NCBI GenBank assembly: GCA_020465985.1
Contig: JAANYP010000254.1
Coordinates: 159,001-223,000 of the forward strand
DNA length: 64,000 nt
Source of the DNA: Centrapalus pauciflorus
Lineage: Eukaryota > Streptophyta > Magnoliopsida > Asterales > Asteraceae
Direction: 5' to 3'
A program made the position numbers and the translations under genes. Positions 10,790 through 22,015 of this stretch are shown piece by piece. Position 1 is the stretch's first letter. Each line of letters starts with the position of its first letter. A model generated the notes under the pieces. It was not told the DNA's origin and made no database searches. It saw nothing but the letters and a program-made list of their open reading frames with translations.

Positions 10790-11999
10790 CTGCCTCAACC
10801 AGAATTCACACTTAGAGAATTTGGCATAAAGTCGCTCTTTGCGCAGCAACTCTAGCAATTCTCGCAGATGTGCTGCATGATCCTCTTCGGTCTTTGAATA
10901 GATGAGAATGTCATCGATGAACACGATGACCGATTTGTCAAGCATTGGCCGGCAGACTCGATTCATGAGATCCATGAAAGCAGCCGGCGCATTTGTAAGA
11001 CCGAATGGCATTACCAGAAACTCGTAGTGTCCGTAACGAGTTCTGAAAGCCGTCTTTGGAATATCGTCTGAGTGTACTTTGAGTTGGTGATAACCCGAAC
11101 GAAGATCAATCTTTGAGAAGTAGCTTGCGCCTTGTAACTGGTCGAAGAGATCATCAATCCGGGGCAATGGATATTTGTTTTTGATTGTGACTTTGTTGAG
11201 TTCTCGGTAGTCGATGCACATTCGCAATGTGCCATCTTTCTTTTTGACGAACAGAACAGGAGCGCCCCAAGGAGATGAACTTGGGCGGATAAAGCCTTTG
11301 TCAAGTAGCTCCTGTAACTGCTTCATCATTTCCTGCATTTCTGCAGGAGCTAGACGGTACGGAGCCTTTGCTATTGGAGCAGCTCCAGGAATGAGATCAA
11401 TTCGGAATTCCACTTGGCGATCAGGTGGCAATCCCGAGATATCTTCTCGAAAGACATCTAGAAACTCGGAAACAACGGGAACGGTGGAAGGAGATTGAAT
11501 TTCAGCCTTAGCATCGACAGCGTAGGCTAAATAAGCTGAACAACCCTTGGCAATGTGCTTTCGGGCTTTTGCGATTGAAATAAGGCATAAGTCGCCTTTG
11601 TGTCTGTCACCATAAATGCAAATGTCTCGGCCCTCGGGAGTAGTGATCTTAATCATTCTCTTCTTGCAAACGATTTGGGCCTCGTTATGAACTAACCAGT
11701 CCATGCCTACTATGATATCAAATTCCCCGAACTCCATAGGGATCAAATCTATTTTGAACACTACATCTTCTACAAGTAAAGTGCAATTCTTATCTACCTT
11801 GTCTGCTTTAACTAACATGTTGCTAGCAGTCTCTATGTCAAGTACAAATTGCAGTTTGGAAGTAGGCATATTGAATTGACGAGCAAATGAAGTGGAGACA
11901 AATGAACGATTTGCTCCGGAATCAAACAAGATACGTGCAGGAATTGAGTTAACATAGAACGTACCAGTGACCACCTCCGGGTCATCCTTTGCTTCTTCA
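10790..11999 (-). pseudogene. pol: Chromovirus protease and reverse transcriptase
   Basis: Same frame as gag, with no start codon of its own (the apparent start at 11974 is GTG), so it is part of one Gag-Pol polyprotein. The aspartic protease motif ILFDSGANRSF is near 11930. RT blocks follow: KKKDGTLRMCIDYRELN, YFSKIDLRSGYHQ, FGLTNAPAAFM and the catalytic VFIDDILIYSK near 10915. It ends at the donor at 10790 after CEFWLRQ. This section has no stop or shift, unlike gag and integrase. Confidence 0.92.
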
Positions 12000-13198
12000 G
12001 CTGTGATTTGGAATGCCCTTGTTGGTGCCCTTTGAGATTGATCTCTGCGAGCCGTGGAAGCTACAGAAGATCTTGCTGTTGATTGTTGAGCATTCTGATC
12101 TCGTGGGGGTTTCGGGCAATCCCTTGAGAAATGGCCAAGTCTGTGGCAATTGTAGCATGCATCATCTTTTCGTGGACAATGCTCTCAGCGATGGCCTTTC
12201 TGCCCACAGCAGAAGCAGTACATGTCTTGAGTCTTGCACTCCCCAGAGTGCGCCTTTCTGCATCGCCTGCAGTCTCTCATTTCAGAACTGGCCGAGAAGG
12301 CCCTTCCCTTCTTGGGTGATGATGACTGTTGATGGGATTGTGGAGAGAATCGGGAAGATCCAGACTCCCGCTGCCTTTTTGGCGGCGACGGTTGAGTCGG
12401 TGCTGCGGCGACTGACCCGATCACATACCCGGATAATAAGATGATCTGCTCCACATTCCGAGCAGCCTCTAGCAAACCGACAAACGTTGTATACCGAACC
12501 CCACTCATGGTTCGACGAATCTCATAGTCTAGTCCGGCCTCAAACCGGGCTATCTTTCTCTCTTCTGTGTCGACTTGATGTGGTGCGAACAGGCTTAGTC
12601 GGGTGAACTCAACGGCATATTGTGTAACCGTTTTCGTTCCTTGAGTCAGGTTCAGAAATTTCGCCTCTAGTCGGCGCTTCTCATCAGTAGGACAGTATTG
12701 CTGAGAGAATACTTCCTTGAACTCACTCCAAGACATGTGTGACACTACCTCCATCGTCAACACATGTGTCATAGCATCCCACCACATAACAGCGTCCCTT
12801 GCAAACATAGCGGTTGCAAAGCGGACCATGTCCTTTTCAGCGCAGTCGCTGATTCTGAAAGTTCTCTCCGTGGTGGTGATCCATTCCAATGCAGTCACAG
12901 CATCTCCAGTTCCATCAAAAGTAACAGCCCCGTTACTTTTGAAGTCCTTAAACCTACAACCCCTTGATCGGTTAGAAGACCCAGTGTCTTGTCTTTCCTC
13001 TTGATCGTCTTGTTGTTGTTCCTTATTCTTTCGTTTATCAGCCTTACGTTTTGCTTCGGCCTCATCTCTGGCCCTTAATTGGTCGGCAAATGACTGAGCC
13101 TGCTCAGCCATTCATTTGGATTGTAATTCATTGTTTTGTTCCATGAGAGCTTGCATCATCTGGAACATTTGCTGAGGAGTCATATCGTCTCCTGACAT
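12000..13198 (-). pseudogene. gag: Chromovirus gag with two in-frame stops
   Basis: Start at ATG 13198 (MSGDDMTPQQMF). The capsid-like region holds FKSNGAVTF, MWWDAM and WSEFKEVFSQQY, followed by a basic Ser/Pro linker and two CX2CX4HX4C zinc knuckles, so it would form particles and bind genomic RNA. TGA in codon 29 (13112-13114) is readily explained by CGA to TGA. A second TGA (12185-12187) lies inside the first zinc knuckle (about 12175-12215). The second knuckle (CYNCHRLGHFSRDC) follows and the frame runs on into protease. The gag at the right edge of the window is a relative (shared GAV, ALEWIT, TERTFRIS and EKDMVR blocks). Confidence 0.9.
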
Positions 13199-13388
13199 GT
13201 TCTGAAATATAACAACTTATATTTAGAACATTTGGTTGTAAGTTCTAAGTATTTACAGTTACCCTTTATGTATCCCCGTGTGCATGTCAATCCTATCTTA
13301 GTTCAGATCTTTACTTAGGAGTCCATTCTAATATCATAACCTAAGTTTGAGTCCAAGTCCTTGCGGACACTTGAAACCTCAAACTAAT

Positions 13389-13400
13389 GCTCTGATACCA
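13389..13400 (-). other. Primer binding site, initiator tRNA-Met type
   Basis: On the minus strand TGGTATCAGAGC lies five bases inside the 5' LTR end (13406). It is complementary to the 3' end of plant initiator tRNA-Met and would prime minus-strand DNA synthesis. Confidence 0.9.
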
Positions 13401-13405
13401 AAACC

Positions 13406-15348
13406 TGTGACACCCTCTTGCTTTGATATTATAATAGAAATCACCAGGATCAACAAACAACCCAATGAATAGACATAACAATTGAAATTGAATACTTAAG
13501 ATAGAGTTAAGCAAATCCACGCTAAAGCAATGAAAGTACATGTCTACAGTGATAAAGTCTAACTATTACAACATCATAATTGATTAAAAGTCATGTAATC
13601 CCAGCCCCAAAGCTATATCCATGTACCAATAGCTTCTAAAGTCTCCGGGATATTGAAGTGAAATGCTTAAGTAGAAGGTCCAGCTACACTTTTGCCTTTG
13701 CCTGAAAACATTTGTGAGTCAACTGTAAGCTAAAGCTTAGTGAGATAACAGATTATGCAAACAACAAATATTTCTTTACAAACAATGCTTAACCATGGGC
13801 AGTGTAAGCCTCATGTATGTGTGTACAGGCAGTGAAAGCCTCAATGTGTGTGTAAACCATGCATTGCTAGCATAGGGTTGGCAGTTCAATATGCTGATAG
13901 GGGATGTGCCAAACCTGACGGGATAACGAGTGGGATGATCAGTCCCCGACAGTGGCCTGCTGTCAGCCCCAGTCCAGGTCGCATCAGATTGTGAAGTAAT
14001 GATCATGCAGTGCAAGCATGATGTAAATAGATGCACTTTCAATTGAACGTTGGCTACATGTGTATTACATGTCAAGTACGAATGTGCATCATAACAACAA
14101 ATCATGTACGAGTGCCAAATGATGTATATGAACAAAGTGAACATGCCATTGAATGTATAAACATGAAAGCAAAAACAATAAATGTTTGAATGACAATCTG
14201 TTACTCACTGTGGTTGGTGTTGTGCAACTTGTCTCTGAATCAATGTGTGTTTTGATAACACCACAATGATCTGTAAAGTAAGTGTAATAGTGAACTCGTG
14301 TCAGTAATTGCTTAAAATTTGTATTCTGAAAACTAAATATAATTGTGCTGATTTCGGACCACATCCGAATTCGGATGTCCGAATCACAATTGGTCTGAAA
14401 TGGGTCTCTGGTCCGAAATTGGTTGGATCCGAATTGTGTGTGGTCCGAAGTGGGTTTTTGGTCCGAATTGGGACATGTCCGAAATGTACATGGATCCGAA
14501 ATGGGTATGGGGATCCGAATTGGGTAAGTATCCGAAATTAGCTAGTGGTCCGAAATTGAGTATGATCCGAAAATAGGGGATCCGAATTCGGATGGATCAT
14601 CATCCGAGTTCATACTTAGAAAATTTTCTAATATTTTCCAGAATTATGTTTTTGACCATTTTTGCACGTTTTGAGTCTATTATTGCAAATATAAGCTTAG
14701 TAACATTGTTTTAACTTATATCATAACTTGTATGTACCAAAATAACCCATTTATGTCCATTTTTCTACAAGTCTCAATGAACACACACACTAAAACACAC
14801 ACTTAATTCCAAAATCATACTTAAACTTCGAATCTGATTCTGAATTTTTGTATACAACAACATACATGTTCGATTTCAACTAATCCATCATAATATATAA
14901 CATGCATTAACATTTGCAACAATAATCTTAGAAATCGGTTTTCATAAAAACCGAACCAAAACTTCAAAAATCCGTGATATAAGGAGATTGTTACCTTAAA
15001 ACGTTTGTTGCAACTGTTATAGTTCCTTAATTGCTACTTGAATCCAGATTTTGCACTTGAAATTTGATAATTCTTGTGTTCTTGAGTTGAAATCCGAGAG
15101 AGAGAGAGTTGAGAGAGGATTCGGTAGAGAGAGAGAGTAGTGAGAGAGTGTGAGTGTGAAAATGAAAGGGTTTCTTTCTTTTATTCCAATTTTTGACCCA
15201 TTTGCATAACACACCCCTCAACTTTGTATTTTCTCATTTTAACTGATATTTTGATTATAAGTGACTTAAATTAATATAATCATCCAAAAGTACAATAATT
15301 GAGTCTTAAAATCATAAATTACATATATTTGAAATTTGGGATGTTACA
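13406..15348 (-). repeat. Chromovirus 5' LTR (right copy), 1943 bp
   Basis: Partner of 6601-8525. As the 5' LTR it would carry the promoter for the element. It has one extra 19-bp unit (GGATCCGAA-type, near 14503-14525) within the palindrome array relative to its partner, pointing to slippage in the array after insertion. Outside the array the two are nearly identical. Confidence 0.95.
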
Positions 15349-16552
15349 CGTCAAGACTGCCTTTCTAAACGGTGAACTTAATGAGGAGGTGTATGTTGAA
15401 CAACCACAAGGCTTTGTTGACACACATAAACCTGACCATGTTTATGTGCTAGATAAAGCCCTCTATGGTTTAAAACAAGCACCTCGAGCATGGTATGACA
15501 GTCTTTCAAATTTCCTTATTTCTGCCGGTTTCTATAAAGGTGTGGTGGACACAACTCTGTTCACTAAAAAGGGAAGGCCCACATATAATGCTAGTACAAA
15601 TATATGTCGACGATATTATATTTGGATCTACTGACAGTAATTTTTGTAAGGATTTTTCAGCCCTAATGGAGTCCAGGTTCGAGATGAGTATGATGGGGGA
15701 AATGAACGTTTTCCTCGGATTACAAGTCAAACAACTTGAGGATGGGATTTTTGTGAACCAGTCGAAATATACTCTTGACATTCTCAAGAAGTATAAGTTA
15801 GACTCTTGCACGAGTATCGCAACTCCCATGGCCTCCAACTGTAAGTTAGACACCGATCCTTCTGGGAAAAGTGTCGATAATACAACTTACAGAGGGATGA
15901 TAGGATCCTTACTATACTTAACTGCTAGTAGGCCAGATATAATGTTTTCAACATGCCTTTGTGCTAGATTTCAGGCCGACCCAAAAGAATCACACCTAAC
16001 TGCGGTAAAACGCATTTTTCGTTATCTTAAGGGTACACCCGAACTTGGTCTATGGTATCCAAAGGGAACTGATTTTGATCTTACCGCGTTTTCAGATGCT
16101 GATTTTGCAGGTTGTAGAGTTGACAGAAAAAGCACGTCGGGGGAATACCGTTTTTAGGAGATAGACCGGTGAGTTGGTCTTCCAAAAAGCAGAATTGTGT
16201 TTCCACATCTACAGCTGAGGCTGAGTATGTAGCAGCTGCAAGTTGTTGCTCTCAAGTGCTGTGGATGAGAACCCAATTACGCGATTATGGATTCTCACTC
16301 ACCAATATCCCAATTTACTGTGATTCTCGAAGTGCAATTGCCATCTCTTGCAATCCCGTGCAGCACTCTCGAACAAAACACATAGATATCAGGTATCATT
16401 TTATTAAAGATCACGTAGAAAAGGGAACCATTGAGTTGTATTTTGTTGGCACGGAATATCAACTTGCGGATATATTTACTAAAGCTTTAGACGAACCTCG
16501 TTTTCAGTTTTTAGTATCCCATATCGGCATGTTGAATCCGCCTTCTAATTAA
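15349..16552 (+). pseudogene. pol: Sirevirus pol, 3' part: RT and RNase H
   Basis: Resumes inside the same RT motif cut at 6600 (VKTAFLNGELNEEV), then YGLKQAPRAWY, the catalytic YVDD (about 15605), FLGLQVKQ and the RNase H domain: AFSDADFAG, TAEAEYVAA, IYCDSRSAI and YQLADIFTKAL. It ends at TAA 16550-16552. Two one-base shifts: an extra base near 15571 just before YVDD, and a missing G in a G-run near 16139 at the STSGG motif. Both lie in homopolymer-like stretches. With the upstream part it gives a full-length Copia pol split by 8748 bp. Confidence 0.92.
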
Positions 16553-17282
16553 ATATCAGATATCGTCTTAAATAATTCTATTTCAATCTATCAGGATTGA
16601 AATTCCTCTATTTTAGAAAATATCTGTTATTTAAATTTAAGGATTGTGTCACAACATTGAAACTCACTATTTCCTTATCTGTGTATATTTTTAATAATTA
16701 ATGATCCTGACAAATTGCTGTGTGAATTGTTCATCACGGAGTGGGACGCAATCAATATCCAGGTTTGTCTGTGTTTGTAAGGCTAAAAAGCGTTATCGAG
16801 CTTAATCAGAAAATCACAAGGAAAAGAACCGATATTTATTTGAGGGGGAGTATAGTTAGGATTTTAATTTTTGTAATTCTGTGTTTCTTTTTAATTTTTT
16901 TGTAGTTAAATTTTAAATTTTAGGTTGGTCATATCTTTATTTAATTTTAAGATTAATTTAATAGGTCAGAAAATCCCAAAAAGAATTTAACTTTCAAATT
17001 TATCAAAAAGCCAAATAATATTTTAGTTTACTTTCTTTTATTTTATCTTAATTTAAATACTAAAAGAAAATATCAAAAATATTTTACTTTGTTTTTGCTC
17101 ATTTTTTTGTTTCAAAGAAAAACTCAAAAAGATTTAATAAAATTGGGCCAAATTTTTTTTAATCTTGTTTCAATTTTTTATAATAGCCCAAAGTAATTAG
17201 TTGTGTGTGTGTGTTGTTGCAAAACCGGCCGCCCAAATTTCTTGTGGGCGCGGATCCTATGACCCGGATCCGACCCGGCTGC
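16553..17282 (+). other. AT-rich spacer after pol with internal polypurine tract
   Basis: No gene. A purine run TGAGGGGGAG (16841-16850) resembles a polypurine tract and is followed by TATAGTTAGGATTTT, which loosely resembles a Copia LTR start but lacks the TG end. Sireviruses are known to carry more than one polypurine tract between pol and the 3' LTR, which is the simplest reading. The rest is T/A-rich. Confidence 0.5.
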
Positions 17283-17467
17283 CTTTAAAAGGATTTGAGT
17301 CAAACCGGTCAACTACTTCTTCTTCAAGTTTTCAAAAAATATCTTCTCTTTCTTCTTCCTTGCTCTCGTCGACAGCCACCGCCACACCTCCATTTCCACC
17401 GTCTCGAAGCTTTTACACCACCACTTTCCTTCGTTTTTCTTGCGTTTTTCATCTACGGCACTACCAG
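17283..17467 (+). promoter_or_regulatory. Candidate internal promoter and first exon for the envelope-like gene
   Basis: CTTTAAAAGG (17283-17292) resembles a plant TATA element. It is followed by a CT-rich, untranslated-leader-like stretch ending CACTACCAG|GTAATC, a good splice donor at 17467/17468. With the acceptor at 18571 this describes a compact promoter, leader exon and leader intron in front of the downstream ORF. Inferred from sequence only. Confidence 0.4.
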
Positions 17468-17718
17468 GTAATCTATTTCCATCTTTATTTCAGTGTTTAA
17501 CATCATATATTGTGAGTTTGAATTTCAACTTTTAGTTAGTTTTTCTTTTCGGTTTTTCTTACTTTTAGGTTGTTTAATGTGTTAGATATACTTAGTAGCA
17601 GTAACATAAATTGTTCCTTATATGTTTTTAGATTAGGATCTGTAATTTCATGCATTTTTGTCACAATCACCACTGTTCACGTTGCATGTTGCATGAACAC
17701 CATTAATGAACTGTTGCA

Positions 17719-18205
17719 TTTCGGACCATCCGAATTCGGACCAAGCACCGAATTCGGATGTGTCCCTTAGAAAAATTTCCAAAATTTGAAGACTGTTCAT
17801 CCGAATTCGGGCACTGTGAATCCGAACTCGGATCACTGTGCATCCGAACTCGGATCACTGTGCATCCGAACTCGGATCACTGTGCATCCGAATTCGGATC
17901 TTCAAAAGTGGGTTCAAAACTGTTCATTATATTTCTAAGTTAATCATTCATCATACACTATTCATCCGAATTCGGCTGATATCCGAATTCGGTCCCCATC
18001 CGAATTCTGGATTCCATCCGAACTCGGACCACCACCCACATCACCAATCCCACTTGCATTTCGGACCTCCATCCGAATTCGGTCACCTGTGTCACCTCAT
18101 CCGAATCCGGACCCCCACATTCCATTCATACATCATCCGGATTTCGGCCTGATCCGAATTCGGTGACACTGTTCATCCGAATCCGGACCATCCGAAATCC
18201 AGCAC
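17719..18205. repeat. CCGAATTCGG palindrome array in the pol-env spacer
   Basis: At least eight full CCGAATTCGG palindromes and many half-sites, often CATCCGAA or separated by CACTGTTC / CACTGTGC. Three consecutive near-identical 24-bp units containing CATCCGAACTCGG occur at about 17820-17890, showing local tandem growth. Same motif as 1-671 and the chromovirus LTRs. Confidence 0.85.
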
Positions 18206-18264
18206 TTAGCATTTTTTTAAATTTTTCATTTTTCCATTTTTTCATTTTTTAAAATTCAAAAATA

Positions 18265-18268
<4 letters not shown>

Positions 18269-18341
<73 letters not shown>
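18269..18341. repeat. (AT)n microsatellite
   Basis: About 72 bases of uninterrupted AT dinucleotides within the leader intron region. Confidence 0.97.
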
Positions 18342-18342
<1 letters not shown>

Positions 18343-18390
18343 CCTCAAAGTGCACCATTGGTTAGAGTTAGGACTAGTGTTTGAGTGAAA

Positions 18391-18478
18391 AAGTCTTGTC
18401 TAACATCGGTCTCTTAACGATTGACTTTGGACTTTATTAGTAGAATTTTATTCTACTAATAAAGACCCGATGTTAAAC
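18391..18478. repeat. Imperfect foldback (ACATCGG ... CCGATGT)
   Basis: Core stem TTTATTAGTAGAA / TTCTACTAATAAA (perfect 13 bp, 5-base loop), with outer arms TAACATCGG / CCGATGTTA. The left arm has about 20 extra bases, so the two arms are unequal. Could be a miniature foldback element or an RNA hairpin in the leader. Confidence 0.6.
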
Positions 18479-18572
18479 AGATCCGGCAATTTCTATTTCA
18501 CACTAATCTAGACTTCACATCAATGCCTTATCAGTTGAGTCTTCTTATTCTAACTCTGATGCATCTTGCAGG

Positions 18573-21500
18573 ATGATGGAACCAGCAGTTGTTCTAACCG
18601 TACCCCATCCCCCCATCCCAAACAATAACGCCCAACTCCCCGAACAATCCATCCTCCCCAACGCCGAGTTTGTCGAGTTCATTCCACATAACTGGCAACT
18701 CGACGTTTCCATCTTGACCAAAGAACCCCAAACCCTAGCATTCGACATCCTCACTCGCCATCCAATCTATTACACCTTATCCACCGCCATAGCTGTTCCC
18801 CAGATCTATCTCCAATAATTTTGGAACAGGCTAAAATATGTTTCTGACCCCGAACCTCATTTCACATCCACCATAGACTGTGTTCCAGTCAAACTCACTA
18901 TATCTGCCATCCGCCACATCCTTCACCTACCACTCGAATTCTACCTTCCAACCCGTGAATTTTTTTATCCCAACCCATCCGTCACTGAAACCCTATCTGA
19001 GATTCAAACTCTGGGTTATGATGGCCCTCTTTCCAAACCCTCAGATTTTCGCACAAAAAATTTTCAATCCCACTGGCGAATCCTGTTTGATGTGATTAAC
19101 AAATGCTTCACCGCCAAGCATTCCAGACATGACTCTGTGTAGGCTCAGGTACTAGCCATGTTCACTGGCTTTGCCTTTGACCGACATGTGGATTATGTTG
19201 CTTTCCTATTCGAGGAGTTACGAAGAGTCCATGTAGAGAGGAGCTCAAAGAAAGGAAGAAAATATGTTCCTCTACAGCGATTTCTGCAGCTAATAATACA
19301 GTATGCAATGGACCATGACGATGATATCCATGAACGTCCGGAGGCAGACGTCTACCCCACCATGGCGATTCAAAAGTTAACTCTGCCAAAGGGGGCCCCG
19401 ACAGTGCCGATAATGAAAATACCTCTGTCTTTGTTAATGAGGTCAAGGGGAATGGAGCGGGTTAAGGCTTATATTCAGGAGTGTTATCCGGATGAGTCTC
19501 AGTCGGAACCGTCTGAGACTAACCAATCCGAAGGTGAGGCAAGTATGAGTGAGCATGAGGGAGTTCGGGTGGATGTTCAACAATCTCGGGTTATGGGTGA
19601 GGGGGAGCCTGTGTTGGTAAGGGAGGAAGCAGGAGGTGAGGCGGCAGAGACGGCGGATTCAGAAAGAACCGTCTCTGTCGTGAGAGCGAGGGAGGTACAA
19701 TCTGAGGGTGAACTAAGCCCAATAAGCCGGACTCCACACCATAAGACCGTCCGTCCAACGGTCGAACTAACCACCACCACCCACTTGGTTTCCCCTCAAA
19801 GGGAAACCACTTCATTTCACGGGGTTCTAGCACATACTCCATCGCCCTCTCATTCGGAGAGTGGCGGTGTTGAAAGAGGTCACACTCCTCCCCAGGTGAC
19901 CGCACTTCATTCCTTCACGATTCCATCCCCCCCAACACAGACACCGCACGATGCCTCCGTGGCATCCCCAAGAGCTGCCTTCGTGGCCGCTCCTCAAACT
20001 TCCGGATCTGCGCATCCTATTCAGGAGCCAGAGGTGACGGAAGGAAGACCGGAAGTGGCTCCATCAACGTCATCCACTTCCGGCCATCTCCCAATAAATT
20101 TGGAGATGTTAACGGCAGCTTTACGTGCTGCCGGCGTGATTACCCGGGCTGACCTGGACACCCAAAGGGAAGGTGCCGAGGAACGTCACACCGCCCTTCT
20201 CTCACTAATCAAGGGTAAGGGTGTCGCTTCCGAAGCTGGCCCCCCACCAGGTTCCCATTCAGTTCAAAATCAGATTTCAGAGCTGTCAGATAAAATCGAT
20301 GCGCTTACACGCCTTATTCTGCAAGTCCAGGAATAGCTCAATTCGAGAATGGATCGCCTTGAGTCGGCAGTTATAGAACTCTAGTGCCGCCCTCAGGCAG
20401 AGGCCCCAAAAAGGAAGCATGACGATCAAGACGACCCTGATCGTCATGAGGGGGAGAAAAGGCGAAAGGTTCAGCATGAGGAGCCCGTCATGTTTATAGG
20501 GGGAGCAGAGACTGCTGAGGGGACAGAATTCCAGGGGTCAGGGGAAAAGAGGCAGGAGGCTCAAGAATACCTTTTAATAGAAGACGAGCCCATGGTCGAG
20601 GGTCCAGCTCCACTGGATCCGATGACATCTATGGTAGAATTTGAGGAACCTCATGACAAGGTTGAAATTATATTCGTTTCTGATTCAGATTCCGATATCG
20701 ATGACAGTGAACCTTTATTAATTCCTAAGCCTGAACCTGAATCTCCAACGAAAAAATCCTCATCCTCTTCCTTTGACTTCCTGAACTCACCACCACCAGC
20801 CCCTCAAGAAGAAATCCTATCATCAATTCAAGCTCCCCAGTCACTCAAAGAATCTCATATTGTCCTTAGCCCTCCCAGATCACCAAGCCCTAGTCCAGTC
20901 CAACAAACCAAACAACCAGGTCCTTCCGAAACAAAAAGGGTAGATTGCTTTGATGAAACTCCAGAAGGACCTGGTGTATACAGGAAAGATGACATTTTCT
21001 GGGTCGGTCACTATACAAAAGGCGAAGTTCAAAAACGGCCTTAAGAAGAAAAAGATAAAATTCGACAAGAACGGAGGGGGACAATCATAAAGCTTCTTGA
21101 AGCCAAAAAGGATGAAATTGAAGAACCCCCGTTCAAGGTCTTAGAGAATTCTTGCAGAAATTTTCCCCGGAGAAGTTTCAGAACCCATACCTTGAAGAAA
21201 GATTCAAAATGGTATTCAGAAAGAATCATGGATCCTTCAGCAGACGCCTACTTATGGAACTTACAAATGTTACCAAAGCTGAACAGGCCGAATACTATCA
21301 ACTGATGCTCCAGGAAAGAAGGTCAAAGGTCTCCAATTCAAAGATAAAGAAACTTAGAACCATAACCATGTGCAAAAGAGCCAAAGTCTACTATCCCTCC
21401 TACCAAGTAGAAAGAGAAGATGGCACGGGTGATGACATCTTTGAATATGACCTAGACTTCATAAGTGCGGATGACGTTGAGTTTCTGCACAACTGCCTGA

Positions 21501-21999
21501 AACGTCGCATCAAGAAACGTATGACCCACATGACTGCTGTAGGTGCCTAGTACGAAGCATGAACCGCCGATCTAGCCTCAGAGACTTTCAAATGGCGATA
21601 GAGAGCGCGTTGGTTAAAGTGGGCCTACGAGCACCGGAACAGGATAGCTTCCTTCTAGCTCACCACCCGGCTTACAGAGTTGTACTTTCTGGAGACCCGG
21701 GTGTCATTTTTGTCAACTACAAGGGTTATAAAAGGTACATGCGCTTTAAGGATCTTCCCTGTTACTCCGATGGTACATTCAGATTGGTTCGAGCTGCGCT
21801 TACACAGAAAGTTCAAGACTTTGACGCTCAACCAGATCCGGAACAAAGATGCTCACCAAAGGAGATACAGGATACCCTCCGCGGCATTGACCTCCTGAAC
21901 GAACGGCTTCATACGAGACAAGTGACCAGACGCTTCGACGTCATCCTTGGACTCCGAGAATCAACCGACCATGCCAGAGTTCCAGGACCTCCTAAATGA
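18573..21999 (+). pseudogene. Envelope-like third ORF of the Sirevirus, broken
   Basis: About 1140 codons between pol and the 3' LTR, where Sireviruses carry an envelope-like gene. The first 250 codons (YTLSTAIAVPQIYLQ, FWNRLKYV) resemble N-termini of third ORFs that I associate with Asteraceae Copia elements. The middle (19500-20900) is Ser/Pro/Glu-rich and disordered-looking; the C-terminus (21150-21999) has a folded-looking module (YNSF-like YPSYQVE, DDIFEYDLDF, YKGYKRYMRFKDLP). I see no signal peptide or membrane anchor, so true envelope function is unsupported. Stops in one frame: 18816-18818, 19140-19142, 20334-20336, about 20382 and 21042-21044, most explainable as CAA/CAG to TAA/TAG. 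Frame changes occur near 21150 and 21555. The start ATG follows a strong acceptor. Confidence 0.65.
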
Positions 22000-22002
22000 T
22001 CG

Positions 22003-22015
22003 AAAAGGGGGAGAT
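22003..22015 (+). other. Polypurine tract
   Basis: AAAAGGGGGAGAT directly abuts the LTR start TGTTAG at 22016, the expected primer for plus-strand synthesis. The same tract (minus strand) abuts LTRs at 26694 and 51596. Confidence 0.85.

Larger units (their letters stand above)
6601..15348 (-). mobile_element. Chromodomain Gypsy retrotransposon (chromovirus, Tekay/Del-like), nested
   Basis: Full-length minus-strand element of 8748 bp with two LTRs, a tRNA-Met primer site, one gag-pol reading frame (gag, protease, RT, RNase H, integrase, chromodomain) and a perfect 5-bp TSD. The C-terminal chromodomain places it in the chromoviruses; LTRs of nearly 2 kb fit the Tekay/Del branch. By eye the LTRs differ at about 13 substitutions, a 1-bp indel and a 19-bp indel over about 1.92 kb, so it is young. 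Even so, gag-pol carries two in-frame stops and three one-base shifts, so it is unlikely to be active by itself. I see no clean polypurine tract next to the 3' LTR (8526 onward); the adjoining sense sequence is only partly purine. Confidence 0.95.
17468..18571 (+). other. Candidate leader intron before the envelope-like ORF
   Basis: Donor CAG|GTAATC at 17468; branch-point-like TTCTAAC at 18548-18554; acceptor TGCATCTTGCAG at 18571; the ORF's ATG follows one base later. The interval holds the CCGAATTCGG array, the AT microsatellite and a foldback, and has no coding frame. The gag ATG at 683 is likewise preceded by an acceptor-like TTTTTCTCAG after a CCGAA array, so both transcription units may share this arrangement. 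Confidence 0.5.

Noticed and set aside
13389..13400. tRNA gene suspicion from tRNA-Met similarity (also 56255 and 63198)
   Set aside because: Only 12-13 bases match, at the position of retrotransposon primer sites; no cloverleaf around them.
17201..17500. 99-codon frame before the third ORF
   Set aside because: Crosses the predicted donor and looks like an untranslated leader.
16850..18570. Reading this as the Sirevirus 3' LTR, with 1-671 as the end of its 5' partner
   Set aside because: Apart from the CCGAA motif the two regions do not align, the ends lack TG...CA, and a well-formed tract and LTR are at 22003-22362.
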